DNA of 64,000 nucleotides from Nereocystis luetkeana (GCA_031213475.1 JARUPZ010000013.1:7773338-7837337); one strand, 5' to 3'. Positions 1 through 12,100 are shown, numbered from the stretch's first letter. The notes: generated from the sequence alone by a model not told the origin. Translations and numbers: made by a program.

Positions 1-41
1 AACCTACCCACCGAACACGTATTTCGGCAAGAAGAGTCTTC

Positions 42-257
42 TGTTCGATGCACTCACTGATATGAGGGATCAAGCCTGAGTCAGTTCATAAAAGCCCCTC
101 AGGGTATATGAAGGAATCGAAGTGAAGAAGCAGAAGTGAACGGAACACGTCCCAACCCGCTGACCACTCCATACGAAATCACACATATTTCTGGTGTGGA
201 ACTCTCAACTACCGTTACACATGAATCCATGCTTGAAGTACGTGAGCATCCCGAACA
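42..257 (-). repeat. 3' LTR of C2
   Basis: 216 bp matching 27472-27752 apart from an AT-rich and GA-rich stretch present only in the right copy. Termini TGTTCG...CGAACA are inverted repeats. TCTTC precedes it at 37-41. Because C2 runs on the minus strand, this left copy is its 3' LTR. Confidence 0.85.
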
Positions 258-941
258 GCCCCTCTGCTCTTTACTTGGTGAATGGAATAACTAAACATCG
301 CTCACGATAAAATACCATAGTGGTGATAAACCCCGATCAACCCAAGTTCAAAGTATCGTACTCAAATATTATATGTCAAGACCCTCCACGCCTCAAACCG
401 TAATCTCCATCTAAAAAAAGATAATAAGTCCAAAAATACGTGTTCGAACAAAAAAAATAAAGTAGAAAAAAATCAACTCCACAGATCTCGGCAATAAAAC
501 AAGCCCCTCCTCAAACTCTGAAACACAGCAGTACGCCCTCAAAATCTATACCGCTATCAACCATCATGCCATCATCCATTTATCGACAGGGAAGTCAATA
601 GAACCACCCGTAACAATGGACTCATCAAACCCTCAAAAACAGTACAAAAATCGACTCATCCCACCAAAAACAAATACCAGGTACATACTACCCAAAACCC
701 CGGAATCTCAGATTCAAACAGAAATCTCAAGTCCCAGATTTCCAGAACCTACTCGTTTTAACTTCAACAACGACCCGGTAATCAACACTCAGCTTTCCCG
801 TGGCGGTTGGTCCAATGGTCCTCAGCAGAGTGCATTAGGGTCGAAACAAGTGTTGACTAAAATATCTCAACCAAACATCCAAGTCAAGTTCAACAATAAT
901 AATGGAATCCCAAAATCTATAACTGAAATCAATTTCATGAA
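258..941 (-). other. A-rich distal 3' region of C2
   Basis: About 680 bp of A/C-rich sequence between the C2 3' LTR and the YR element/C1 insertion. It resembles 16759-17280 in composition (runs of aaaatc, actcatc), which fits both stretches being halves of one C2 3' untranslated region split by the YR element. It holds a start-to-stop frame (616-1146) that runs into the C1 LTR. That frame is low complexity and I do not regard it as a gene. Confidence 0.5.
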
Positions 942-946
942 TGCTT

Positions 947-1353
947 TGTTTGTGGTATGCGGTATCTTGATACGGGTCTGCGGATATTGGGGGTTTCATA
1001 TATTGCGGGGTTTCGTAATATGCATCGGGGCATTATTTAGTATGCCTCGTGGATGGAGGGATGGAGCTGCTCCTCCGGGAGCAGTCGATGATGTTAATGA
1101 TACGGCCCAGGCTTTGATGATAACGATACTGCCTGTCTATATGTGAGTGGTGCAGCCGGTGACAATCTTGGTGCGGCTTACCTCCTGTGTGTGGTTTATG
1201 TGGTGGGGTCTCTGACAGAAAGGTATTGATTCACCTGGTGTGTGTTGTGTTTGGCTTATTGTACAAGTATTTTGTTTTCTCTCCTCGACCTACGCCATAG
1301 GGGCACGCCGCGCGGTTGCATAGACCACGTTATACAGCGAACGTATTCAACCA
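947..1353 (+). repeat. 5' LTR of C1
   Basis: 407 bp, begins TGTTTG. It matches 7650-8056 at a constant offset of 6703 without gaps. The LTR should carry the promoter and polyadenylation signals. I do not see a convincing tRNA-complementary primer site directly after it (the sequence begins cgatatcgtg). Confidence 0.93.
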
Positions 1354-1398
1354 CGATATCGTGTTTCCGGGCCCGGAGTTTGCTGAAGGGTTGCTGTT

Positions 1399-2295
1399 AT
1401 GGCCGAGGAGATCGAGCTGCTTCGGCAGCAACTTGCGGAGGTGACGACTAATCTGACTGAGCGAGACGCGACGTTGGCTGACCGAGACGCGACGGTGGCA
1501 ACGGAGAGAGCGTTAAGGATGTCAGCCGAGGCAGCGGCTCAGGGGGATACCGCTGGGAGGAGCGGGCGGCCCATACAGCAGACAGGGGCGCAGGCAAGTG
1601 TTGGGCAGCCTGTGCCGGAGCCAGACTACCGTCACCAGACTCCTCCGGCGCTCATCTTGTCGTCGCAAAATAGCATGAGGGTACCCAAGTTTGATGGGCG
1701 CAGTCAGCTGCATTTGTGGTCACACAGATTCCAAACGTTTTTGACGGCGCGGGGTCTGATCGGGGCACTTGAGCCCACGAGCGACCCCATTCGGATAGCC
1801 GGAGGTTTAGGAGGGATGGAGGAGCGAAACCGATCGATTTACCTCCATGGGCAGCAAAGAGTCGAGAAGTGCGAGAAGGCATGGGAATTCCTTATGGAAG
1901 CCATGCAAGGACAGCCTGTGGAGGAACGCATGCATGCCGCTGGGTCGGTGGAGGGAGCATGGAAGGCTGTGATGGATTGGTATCAGCCACAGGGTGATGC
2001 CGAGAGGGATCAGCTCGAAGAAGAGTTCGAGAATATCGGAATGCAGGGAGATGAGGGCCCAAAGCTGTTCTTCGCCCGTGCCGAGGGGAAACTCAATGTC
2101 TTGTCCGCATTGGGTATCCGCAAGTCAGACGGCGAGGTTACTCGCATACTCACACGTCGTCTTCCGTCCGAGTTTTATGACGTAGAGCAGCGTACTAGTT
2201 TGCTTCGGCCCGGTATCACGCGACCGGAGATGGAGGAAATCGTCCGCACCTCCACGCTAACCGCAAGACGAAGGAGTTGGAGGAGCGGAAGTTAG
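1399..2295 (+). pseudogene. C1 Gag, N-terminal and central part
   Basis: 298-residue frame starting 45 bp after the 5' LTR. Residues ~1-55 form a Glu/Ala/Leu/Arg-rich heptad region, probably coiled coil. From about residue 95 comes a copia-type capsid segment (pattern F-D-G-x6-W-x3-F at its start). In retrotransposons Gag assembles the virus-like particle in which reverse transcription takes place. The frame ends at a TAG (2293-2295), but similarity to a normal Gag continues in another frame that overlaps from 2277. A one-base loss near 2250 explains this best; a programmed frameshift is possible but I see no typical slippery heptamer. The start at 1399 is the first ATG after the LTR in a frame that stays open. 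Confidence 0.85.
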
Positions 2296-2389
2296 CGGCG
2301 GTCGCGTCAATGGCTCCAGCGCCGTTGGCGGATCCCCACGCCCTCGCCATTGGTGGGGGTTTTCAGGGCAGGTACGGAGGCGGCGGGCC

Positions 2390-2640
2390 ACAGCAGCAGC
2401 AGCAAAGGCAGTATGGACAGCAGCAGCAGCAGCAGCAAAGGCAGTATGGACAGCAACGGCAGCAGCAGTCGTATGGACAGCAACAGCCACAGCAGCAGCA
2501 GCAGCGGCAGTATGAACAGCAGCAGCGGTCGTATGGACAACAACAGCCACAGCAACAGCAGCAGCGGCAATACGGTGGCACCGCGCAGCAGCAGCAGCAG
2601 CAGCAGCGGCAGCAGCAGCAGCAGCGTCAGCTGGGGGGAG
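2390..2640 (+). repeat. CAG-rich tract in C1 Gag
   Basis: Interrupted CAGCAG runs in a ~60-bp super-repeat (GGCAGTATGGACAGCAACAG-like), encoding Gln with regular R-Q-Y-G-Q units. Confidence 0.9.
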
Positions 2641-3082
2641 GCCAACAGCAGCAACGTGGGGGTGCAGGCCATAGATACCAGCAGCCGCACCCACCTCATC
2701 CGCAGCAGCAGCAACTGCAGCCGCAGATGCCGGGGGGCACTGCTGGGGCAGGTAACACCGGAAGGGGGTGGTATCAGCCCGAATCCCCTCCGCCTCCAGG
2801 AGCGTTCATGGGAGAAACGTACAAGTGCGACCGGTGTGGCACTTTCGGACATAAATCCGCGATTTGTCGAGCGCCGAACGCCTTTTCGAGGGTCTGCAGC
2901 ACGTGTGGCGCTTTCGGCCATATGGCCAGGCAATGCCGCACTACCCCGCCTACCCGTATGCATGCAAACATTGTCGCGGCCCCTCCGTATGGCCCTCCGG
3001 CACCTCAGGACCACTACAGGAGTGCACCATCACCACCGGGAGCTTGGCCTCTGCACCAAACTGGCTTCGTAATTCATGGCGA

Positions 3083-3340
3083 CGAATTTGACGGGGGCGG
3101 TGTGGGCGGAGGCGTACAGCAGTGGGACGGGGGCGGTGTGGGCGGCGGCGAACCAAAATGGGGCGGGGGCGGTATGGGCGGCGGCGAACCAAAATGGGGC
3201 GGGGGCGGTATGGGCGGCGGCGAACCGAAATGGGGCGGGGGCGGTGTGGGCGGCGGCGAACCGTACTGGGATGGGGGCGGTATGGGCGGCGGCGAATCAT
3301 ACTGGAACGGGGGCGGTGTGGGCGGCGGAGCGCAAGGTCA
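3083..3340 (+). repeat. 36-bp in-frame tandem repeat in C1 Gag
   Basis: About seven copies of a G-rich 36-bp unit coding for a repeated W-x-G-G-G-x-G-G-G-E-x-x pattern between the second zinc knuckle and the protease. Some neighbouring units are nearly identical, which suggests recent slippage. Low-complexity linkers after Gag knuckles occur in many copia elements, but a Trp in every period is unusual. Confidence 0.9.
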
Positions 3341-4202
3341 GCCAGAGCCGAGTGGTGTAGCCGGGGAAGCTTACGAGGGCGGACCGCTTTCCTCGACTAT
3401 CGAAAGCCAAGCGACGTCCAGCAGCGATCAGCAGGTCAAGTGGCCCACTCTCCTCGTGGCGCATTTGACGTCTTTAGGCAAGTGGTATGCTCTTTCTGTT
3501 GGTGGTGGTCTTGTGAGGCCAACAAGGCCTGAGAGTAAGATTCTGATTGGAGATAGTGCTGCGTCAATCCATTGCACTGGTGATTGTACATTATTTTACA
3601 ACAAGAGGCCTCCTACCCCCGATGATAAGTTTTTGATCATAGGCGATGGAAAGGAAATGAAGGTAGAGTTTTTCGGTTGTGTCGATCTAGTGATGCACTG
3701 TGCGGAGGACGTAGCCGTGACTCTGAGGAATGTGGCGTATGTGCCTGGGATCCCCTTCGACCTTTGCTCGTTCAACGTGATTCAAGAGGAACACGTCATC
3801 GCCCTTGACCACAACGGGGCACACATGCTTAACGGACGCGTGTTTTTCCGCAAGGAAAAGTTCGGTAACTACGTCGAGGCCACTCGAGTAGCGAGACACG
3901 AGACACCCCCCGCACTTGCTGCTGCAGTGTTGAGGCCTGGTGGGCAGAGATGGATAGACGTCAACGACCTGCACTGTTCTCTTGGCCACGCCCACGATGC
4001 CGTTTTACGCGAGACTGCTGGTCAAATGGGCATCAAGGTGACGGGACGTTTGGGGTATTGCGATGGGTGCGCGGGGGGGAAGGGAATCCGCAAAGCCATC
4101 GCAAAATTCACATCGTCCCGTGCTGCGAAGCGGATGCAGCGCCTGTTCGCCGACCTCGCAGGACCCATGCCGACGTCATCGGGCGGCGCTCGGTACTGTT
4201 AG

Positions 4203-5510
4203 ATGATCGTGGACGACGCCACCAACATGGGCTGGCTGGTATCTCTGCCGGACAAGAGCGCGGCCGCCGTTACCCTCGGTTTCCGCACTTTCATGGCCGC
4301 CGTGAATGCCTACGGGAAGCCTGGATGCCTTCGCACGGACAACGCGTCCGAATTCACCAGCGCCGAGTTCCAAAGGCTGATGACCGAGAACGACATCAGT
4401 CGCGAGTTCACCTCCGTCGACGGTCCGAAGCGCAACGGGCGGGTGGAGCGTAAGCTAGCTCTTGTTGCCGAAGGAGGCCAGGCTGCATTCTTGGAATTCC
4501 AGACCATGTTCGACGGGGTGGAGTTTCCGGCCAAGGCGCTCAATTACGATCGCACGTGGCCGGAAGCATGGACGTGGATGTGCGACGCGCTCAACCTCAT
4601 GGCACGAGTGGATGACAAGCCCGACATGAGGTGCTCGTTCAAGAAGTTTCACGAGAGGCCTTACAGGGGCCCGGTGCTTCCATACATGATGCCGGGACGC
4701 CACAAGGCCAAGCGGGCGGCCAAGTCAGAGCCGAAGGGCGAGCCATGCTTCTACCTGAACTCCGGCAACGACCACGCCTCGGATTGCAGCAAGATCATGT
4801 TGTCGCCATCCGGCATCGCGAGCTATTCAACCGATGTGACGTGGGGCTACCGGCGCGCACCGTTCGATGGAGGGACCGCGATAACCGAGTCCCCGCCACC
4901 GGCCAGGGGGGGGGCTGTCGGTGACCCAGCTCAGCAACCGCAAGCGCCGCAGGGCTTCGAGGTGTGGTACCAGCCGTCGACGCCATCGTCTGGTGTAACG
5001 CCAGAGTCTTCGCCCACGCCCCTGGCTGCTGCGTCGTCCGTACCGCAGCAGCAGGAGCCGACGCCAGCGACCGTTGCACCGACGGAGTCCTTGCCCGTGT
5101 CCCTTCCCCCTGCGCCACCCGCAACCATTGCATCGCCAGACTCCTCGCCCGCACCTCCGCCCACTGTGTCGGAGATGCCGGTGCAGCAGCAGCAACGACC
5201 GCGGGTATCGCCGGCGGTGACGCGGTCGGCGTCGCGGCAACAGGGGGGCCTGGGTACGCAGCATGGCTTCGTTTCGATGCTAGCTGCGCGGGAGAATATC
5301 GCCATGGTCATCGCCGATCAGTCTCCGCCGCCCGCCCCTGAACTGCCTTCATGCCCTGCGAGTGAGTTGGTAACGCCCGACTCATATCGCGAAGCGTGCG
5401 AGGATGAACACGGAGACGTTTGGTTCCACGCCATGGACACTGAATTCGACGGTTTGTACCGCGCGAAGACGTTCGGTGCTGTGGTGGACGAGAAGGATAG
5501 AGGCACATAG
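4203..5510 (+). pseudogene. C1 integrase core and Pro-rich linker to reverse transcriptase
   Basis: 435 residues in the same frame as the upstream pol segment. The DDE catalytic triad is visible: D in I-V-D-D at residues 4-5, D in R-T-D-N near residue 45, and E in R-V-E-R near residue 81, giving the D-x35-E spacing. Residues ~200-385 are Pro/Gln/Ser-rich. The last ~45 residues look like the beginning of the copia reverse-transcriptase domain (alternating E-x2-F/W pattern). Integrase joins the cDNA to host DNA. The frame is closed by TAG at 5508-5510, and another TAG follows in the same frame at 5541-5543, so reverse transcriptase is separated by two nonsense codons. Confidence 0.87.
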
Positions 5511-5582
5511 CAACGAAACGGAATCAACGTGATCTCTGCTTAGTGGGTTTATTCTTGGAAGGTTAACGAATTTGGCAGAGTA

Positions 5583-5873
5583 GTGCGGGCAAAGGCCAGG
5601 TTGGTAGCTAGGGGCTTTGGACAGCGTGCAGGAGTTGACTATTTCGAGACTTCTTCCCCGTGCCCATCCGTTGCGAGCATTCGTTTGCTCGCTGCCGTCG
5701 CGTGTGAGTTGGGATTGGATTTATACCTTTTTGATGCCGAGCAGGCGTTTGTCCAGTCAGAGTTGAGCGAGGACGTCTACATGCGCCTCCCCAAGGGGTG
5801 CGGGTCGATGTCCAGCAAAGTGGTCAAGTTATGTCGCAGCCTGTATGGTTTGAAGCTGGCGTCGCGGAAATAA
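5583..5873 (+). pseudogene. C1 reverse transcriptase, fingers part
   Basis: Open segment of 96 codons in the same frame as the integrase, containing the copia RT hallmarks K-A-R-L-V-A-R-G, F-x-T-x-S/A-P and L-Y-G-L-K. The domain really begins before the first ATG, since homology extends back through the 5541 stop to about 5511. It ends at TAA 5871-5873, and the following sequence resumes RT homology in the next frame at about 5875, so an insertion of one base (or equivalent) is the likely cause. Confidence 0.85.
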
Positions 5874-5886
5874 ATGGCATCATCAC

Positions 5887-6939
5887 TTGGCACGTGGTAT
5901 GAGGGGTCTTGGTTTTGAGCAGTGTGAGGCTGATGCGTGTGTCATGCGTTTGGTGGAGGCGGGGGCCGTTTCTATCGTAGTAGTGGTGCATGTGGATGAC
6001 ATATTTGCGATGGGGCTTAAGAGTACGTGTGACCAGTTTTGTGAGGACCTGAACCAGTTCGTTCCTATCAACAACCTGGGGGAGTTGCGATGGTACGCAG
6101 GTCGCCGATTCTCTCGAGACTGGGATGCAGGGACATTGACGATATCACAGCAGGTTTTCGCTGAAAGCACCGTAGCGAAGTTCGGTGTCACCCGCGGCAA
6201 GTGCGTTCCTGCGGTGGTTGACCTAAAGCTTGAGGTGTTTGACAAGGATGAACCAGACGTTGATGAGCCTTTTCGGTCGTTAGTAGGTCATTTGATGTGG
6301 CTGGCGAATCAGACCCGCCCGAACATCCTTAAGGCGGTTCGGGCGGTGGCAAGATACTCGGCAGCACCAAAGTTATTACATTGGCAGGCAGCGTTGCATA
6401 TCCTTATGTACATCAAATCTACGAGTACGTACGGTATTACTTTCCAGAGGGGTCTGAGTAATGGAGTTCAGTTGGAGTTGTACGTGGATGCGGACTACGC
6501 GCACGAGGCCAATGACCGGAGGTCTGTTTCTGGTGGAGTTATTATGTGCGCTGGTGCCTGTATATCGTTCTACTCTAGGACGCAGAAATCCATTACCCTC
6601 TCGTCCACGGAGGCAGAGTATGTGGCGATGGCCACCGGTTTCCGGGAGGCGATTTTCATGCGTTATCTCTGGAGTTTTATTTTTCCGGACCGCGATGTTG
6701 GATGTACCACGGTGAGGGAAGATAACCAGGGGGCGATACATTTGGCGAAAAACCCTGTGACCACTCCGAACAGCAAGCACATTGATGTCCGCCATCACTT
6801 CCTTCGGGAACGTGTTGCTAATGGGGAGTTCGAGATTGTTCACGTATCGTCTGCATTGCAGCATGCTGACTTCCTCACGAAGCCTTTGCCCACGGAAGCG
6901 TTCCGCTTTCATCGCAACTTTGTGATGAATTTGTGGTGA
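5887..6939 (+). pseudogene. C1 reverse transcriptase palm and RNase H
   Basis: 350 codons. The polymerase active site reads H-V-D-D (nt 5989-6000), the usual copia variant of Y-x-D-D. RNase H follows with its acidic residues in D-A-D-Y (~6487), S-T-E-A-E (~6604) and E-D-N-Q (~6718), and the domain ends in the conserved D-V-R-H-H-F and L-T-K-P-L motifs. The natural stop is TGA at 6937-6939. These domains copy the RNA into cDNA and remove the template. This is the best preserved part of C1, with no internal stop over 1 kb. Confidence 0.9.
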
Positions 6940-7649
6940 TTTCTTACTTTCATTTCTTGGTTTCGGATATTTTGGGGGTATTGGGTGATGAGAACGGAGA
7001 AGAGTGATTTTTAGGGAATTGGAGAAAGTATAGGCATGTACTCATGCGTTGAGTAATGTTAATACGCCAATAGGGTATGCCGATGGTCTTGATGAATCGT
7101 GCCGTACCCATTGGCTATTGGTTAAGTATGCACAACGTACAGGGGACCCAAAATCACTAGTATCCGTAGTACTTTTAAATTTAGATGCAGTATGTTGTTG
7201 ACTTTTGCATACTCCCGGAGTGAGCAGCTACTAATAGCAGGGGGGCTATTATAGTTCGATTTGAGATGTCCTACATCAGAGACGTTCTGTTGTTCTGCTC
7301 TTCCAGAGTGCAAGACAGGGGGGTCGATGCTATCGGGCGGTACAATATCTATGTGAAGGCGGTGTTATAGATTTTGTTTGAAGGTTTTACCAACATACTT
7401 ACGTTTGTTGGATTTTTTCCCTTCTCATAGTTACTGTCTTGATGTATTTTAGGAGGTCTCCACTGGAATCGAGATTGAGAGATTTGGTATCGGGATTGCC
7501 GTCTTACATTGGCGATACTGAAGGGTGGAATTTGGGGTTGCCGTTTTACCTTGGCAACGATGAAGGATGGAATTTGGGGCTGCCGTTTTACCTGGCAATT
7601 GGTGATAAGATATTCGAGACCTATCGTATCGAGCACCGAATAGGGGGGC
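6940..7649 (+). other. C1 3' untranslated region with polypurine tract
   Basis: 710 bp without coding signal. It contains a stem CCAATAG (7069-7075) pairing with CTATTGG (~7116-7122), and a 42-bp tandem repeat of about 2.5 copies at 7495-7603 (start points 7497, 7539 and 7581). It ends in a polypurine tract (aataggggggc, 7639-7649) directly against the TG of the 3' LTR, which primes plus-strand DNA synthesis. Confidence 0.8.
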
Positions 7650-8056
7650 TGTTTGTGGTATGCGGTAGCTTGATACGGGTCTGCGGATATTGGGGGTTTC
7701 ATATATTGTGGGGTTTCGTATTATGTATCGGGGCATTATTTGGTATGCCTCGTGGATGGAGGGATGGAGCTGCTCCTCCGGGAGCAGTCGATGATGTTAA
7801 TGATACGGCCCAGGCTTTGATGATAACGATACTGCCTGTCTATATGTGAGTGGTGCAGCCGGTGACAATCTTGGTGCGGCTTACCTCCTGTGTGTGGTTT
7901 ATGTGGTGGGGTCTCTGACAGAAAGGTATTGATTCACCTGGTGTGTGTTGTGTTTGGCTTATTGTACAAGTATTTTGTTTTCTCTCCTCGACCTACGCCA
8001 TAGGGGCACGCCGTGCGGTTGCATAGACCACGTTATACAGCGAACGTATTCAAACA
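7650..8056 (+). repeat. 3' LTR of C1
   Basis: 407 bp, TGTTTG...CAAACA, about 98% identical to 947-1353, followed by the target duplication TGCTT. Confidence 0.93.
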
Positions 8057-8061
8057 TGCTT

Positions 8062-8377
8062 TAGTATCTATCTCTAAGTTCACGTGAGATGCCTGTTTGG
8101 TTCAATGCTTAAGTATCTCTAAGTTCACGTGAGATGCCTCTTTGGTTCACAACCGACGGAATTATTTATTGATAGTCATGGTCTCTACCGACGGAAATTA
8201 AATGGCTTAATATTTTCAGAGGCAGAGAGAAGAGAAGGACGGCCACATTGGTTTCGTGCCCCCTTCTAGCTTCTCGTGATAGGTGCACGAGGAGAGCACG
8301 GCACTGCTCGCTCACGATTGATATGCCTAGAGGATAGGACTACCGTTGTGGTTACCGTTGTGGTTTCAGCAGCAACA
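8062..8377 (+). repeat. Repeat A1 of the YR element
   Basis: Matches 16152-16398 closely from the word TCTAAGTTCACGTGAG through CACGATTGATA to TTGTGGTTTC. A short unit at its start (about 46 bp containing atgctt and tctaagttcacg) is duplicated in tandem at ~8057-8150. C1 inserted inside the first of these two copies. Confidence 0.75.
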
Positions 8378-9170
8378 GCGGCGGTTGGCAGGCTGCAGCA
8401 TGCAAATGGAGGAGGGCACACAGGGGCGACGCACGCTTTCCCGGTACGTGTGCGAGAGGCGTGCGAACGAAGCGAGAGTTCAGGAATGTTCGGGGTTTCT
8501 AGACCTTGAACTCGATCACAATTGTGCGTGGGGCTGTCGACTCTGATGCACAATTAGTCATAAGCCTGCCTCATGCATCTGCAAACATCGTTGCCCCGAT
8601 CGCTTGGGGCTGCCAGCCATGAATTTCCCACGAGGTTTGTTTTCTTGGTCGGTGCGCTCCAGTGAATAAGCAAGAGTTGCTTGTACATGCATGAAGGGTA
8701 GTACGGGTAGGAGACACTCGTATAAATTCACGTACCCGCGAATTCGCGAATTGGTCGTTCACAGGAGGGAACAATTATGTTATTCGCGGCAGCATAGACA
8801 GGACTCGTACATCAGTAGAGAGATCTAAGTGAGACGAGAGCGTCACACCGGAGCAGAGGGCAAATTTCTGTACCATATCGTATATCCGCAGAAAGCCGTG
8901 CCCAGGAATGGAGATACATACCCTCAAACAGAGTACTCTGTATTTGGCAGTAATGGGGAACACGCTGATGACACCTGTGTTGTACGGGCACGTACGAGTA
9001 CCAGATTTATTTCTTGTTTCCTCCCAGACACGCCGCACCCAGGAATGAGGATACATACTCCCACGCACCGGCATATACTTGGTGCATACCTGGTATCTGG
9101 TATCCTCGATTTCACAGCTGACGTTTTATTTAACGGGCGAGCGCCAAGGCGTCGGCCCTCGGCCCGTCCC
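8378..9170. other. Unassigned spacer between A1 and satellite
   Basis: About 790 bp. One diffuse direct repeat (8895-8930 and 9035-9065, sharing CCAGGAATG and GATACATA). No coding domain is recognised in any frame. Confidence 0.5.
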
Positions 9171-12100
9171 TAGCTACTTAAATAGCGATATATATCATAC
9201 ACGTCGTGAGACACAATGTACTGCTGTATATACGTACCAACAACGCTGTGCCGGTGCACTAAAAGGCGGTCGATATTGAGGGAATATATGCCGGTGCAGG
9301 TCTCGTGGCCGGCGCCAAAGCGTCGGCCTGCGGCCCGTCTCTCACTACCGATACATGTCATACACGTTGCGACACACAATGTATTGCTGTGTGTTCCAAC
9401 GACGCTGTGCCGGGGCACTAAAAGGCGGTCGATGGTTGAGGGACTATGTGCCGGCGCAGGCCTCATGGCCGGCGCGAACGCGTCGGCCCTTGGCCCGTCC
9501 CTCACTAACGATACATATAAATAGACGTCGCGGTACACAACGATCGCGGTATGTAGCAACACCGCTGCGACGGTTCACTAGAAGGTGGTCGGTGATGAGA
9601 GACTATGTGCCGGTGCACGGATTGGGATCGACGCCCATGAGTCGACCATTGGCCTTGCCCCTCGCTTACGATAGTTATCTTACGCGTCACGATGGGTATT
9701 GCGATATATATCATACACGTCGTGAGACTCAACACTTTACTACTGTACGTACCAACGACGCTGTGCCGGAGCACAAAAAAGCGGTCCACGGCGAGGGAAG
9801 ATTTGCCGGCGCAGGTCTCGTGGTCGACGCCGAAGCGTCGGCCTGTGGTTCGTCTCTCACTGACGACACATTTCATACACGTTGCGGGACACAACGTATC
9901 GATGTATGTTCAACAACGCTGTGCCGGTGCACTAAAGGCGGTCGATGGTGAGTCGACCATGTGCCGGCGCAGGTTTGGGGCCGGCACCCACGCGTCGGCC
10001 CTTGACCCGTCCCTCACTAACGATACAGATCATACACGTCGGGATTCACAGTGAACGATGTACCTGGTATGTAGCAACGCCGCCGTGCCGTCGCACTAGA
10101 AGGCGGTCGACGGTGAGGGACTGTGTGCCGGTGCACGGCTTGGGGCCGGCGCCGATGCGCCGACCCTGCCCTTACTTTACCATACGTTACTTTCGCTTCG
10201 CGACGACTATTGCGGCATATATCATACACGTCGTGAGACAAAAGGTACTGCTGTACGTACTAACAACGCTGTGCCAGTGCACTAAAAGGCGGTCGATGGT
10301 GAGGGGATATATGCCGGCGCAGGCACTCGTGGCCGGCGCCAAAGCGTCGGCCCGTGGCCCGTCCCTCACAAACGACGCATGCCGTACACGTGGCGAGACA
10401 CAATGTACTGCTGTATGTTCCAACGACTCCGTGCCGGTGCACTAAAAATGCGGTCAATGGTTGAGGGGCGCGACGTGTTGGTGCAGGCCTCGTGGCCGGC
10501 GCCAACGCGTCGGCCCTTGGCCCGTTCCTCACTAACATTACATATCATACACGCCGCGGTACACAATGAACGAAGCATGTAACAAGCATGTAACAACACC
10601 GCTGTGCCGGCGCACTAGAAGGCGGTTGGTGGTGAGGGACTATGTGCCGGTGCACGGCTTGGGGCCGGCGCCGATGCGCCGCCCTTTGGCCTCGCCCCTC
10701 ATTAACGATAGTGATCACACTCGTCGCGTCGAGTAGTGATATACCGGGTATATCGTAGACGTTGCTATACACAGTGTACTGCTGTACGTATCAACAACAC
10801 TGTGCCGGTGCACCAAAAAGGCTGTCGATGGTGGGGGAATATGTGCCGGTACAGGTCTCGTGGCCGGCGCCAACGCGTCGGCCCGTGGCCCGTCCCTCAC
10901 TAGCGATACATATCATACGCGTTGCGAGACACAACGTACTGTTGTGCCATACGTTCTAACGACGCTGTGACAATGAAAAAAAAACAAAAGACGGTCGATG
11001 GTTGAGGGACTACCGTATGTGCCGGCGCAGGCCTCGTGGCCGGCGCCAACGCGTCGGCCCTCCGCGCGTCCCCCACTAACGATACGTATCATAAACATCG
11101 CGGTACACCGAACGATGTATGTAGCCCTATCATACACGTCGTGAGACTCAACAATTTATTACTGTACGTACCAACAACGCTGTGCCGGTGCACTAAAAGG
11201 CGGTCGATGGTGAGGGGATATTTGTCGGCGCAGATCTCGTGGCCGACGCCAAAACGTCGGCCTGTGGTCCGTCTCCCACTAACGATACATATCATACACG
11301 TGGCGGGACACAATGTACTGCCGTATGTTCCAACGACGCTGTGCCAATGCACAAAAATGCGGTTGATGGTGAGGGACTATGTGCCGGCGCAGGCCTCGTG
11401 GCCGGCGCCAATGCGTCGGCCCTTGACCCGTCCCCCACTAACGGTACAGATCATTTCCGGCCGCGGTACACAATGAACGGTGTATATAACAGCACCGCTG
11501 TGCCGGTGCACTAAAAGGCGGTAGAGGACGAGGGACTCTGTGCCAGTGCACGGCTTGGGGGCGGCGCCGATGCGCCGACCCTTGGCTTTGCCCCTCACTA
11601 ATGAGACTTATCATAAACATCGCGATGAATATAACAATATATATCATACGCGTCGCGAGACAAAACGTACTTCTGTACGTACCAACAACGCTGTGCCGGT
11701 GCACTAAAAGGCGGTCGATGGTCAGGGGATATATGCCGGTGCAGGTCTCGTGGCCGGCGCCAACGCGCCGGCCTGGGGCCCGTCCCTCACTTACGATACA
11801 TATCATACGCGTCGCGACACACAATGTATATCTGTATGTTCCAACGACGCTGTGCCGGGGCTCTGAAAGGCAGTCGATGGTGAGGTACTATGTGCCGGCG
11901 CAGGCCTCGAGGCCGGCGCCAATGCGTCGGCCCTTGGCCCGTCCCCCACTAACGATACGTACGATAAACGTCGCGGTACACCATGAACGACGTACGTTAA
12001 TACACCGCTGGGCCGGCGCTCGAGAAGGCGGTCGATGGGGAGGGACTATGTGCCGTTGCACGGCTTGGGGGTGGCGCCGATGCGCCGACCTTCGACCCTG

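Larger units (their letters stand above)
2277..4202 (+). pseudogene. C1 Gag C-terminus, zinc knuckles, protease and pre-integrase domain
   Basis: 641-residue frame. Residues ~20-165 are Gln-rich, encoded by CAG runs. Two CCHC zinc knuckles (C-x2-C-x4-H-x4-C) follow at about nt 2826-2867 and 2892-2935, the RNA-binding nucleocapsid part. Next come about seven 12-residue Trp/Gly-rich repeats. The aspartic protease has its catalytic D-S-A at nt 3552-3560, where most families have D-S/T-G. The pre-integrase domain (H-x3-H...C-x2-C) lies at ~3965-4071. The frame stops at TAG 4200-4202. Recognisable integrase resumes at the very next codon in the same frame, so this is a point nonsense change inside pol, not a natural end. 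Confidence 0.87.
942..8061 (+). mobile_element. C1: near-complete Ty1/copia LTR retrotransposon
   Basis: Element 947-8056 (7110 bp) with 407-bp LTRs and a perfect 5-bp target duplication TGCTT at 942-946 and 8057-8061. The feature span includes the duplications. LTR termini are TGTTTG and CAAACA, an exact 6-bp inverted repeat; the 5' LTR ends CAACCA. I count about seven differences between the two LTRs (~98% identity), so insertion was fairly recent. The domain order Gag, CCHC knuckles, protease, integrase, reverse transcriptase, RNase H is that of Ty1/copia (Pseudoviridae-type). Pol carries in-frame stops at 4200, 5508, 5541 and 5871 and frame changes near 2250 and 5875, so this copy is not autonomous now. 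It is inserted a few bases inside the left repeat of the YR element. Confidence 0.93.

Noticed and set aside
616-1146. 176-codon ORF upstream of C1
   Set aside because: Low-complexity Asn/Pro/Thr-rich frame that crosses the C1 target duplication into the LTR, so it arose by the insertion.
2307-3014. 235-codon minus-strand ORF rich in Leu, and other antisense frames across the CAG tract
   Set aside because: Shadow of the Gln-rich C1 Gag frame on the opposite strand.
9355-9951. 198-codon ORF and many 60-170-codon ORFs across 9.2-12.2 kb
   Set aside because: They repeat the satellite unit in successive frames; their content is explained by the tandem array.
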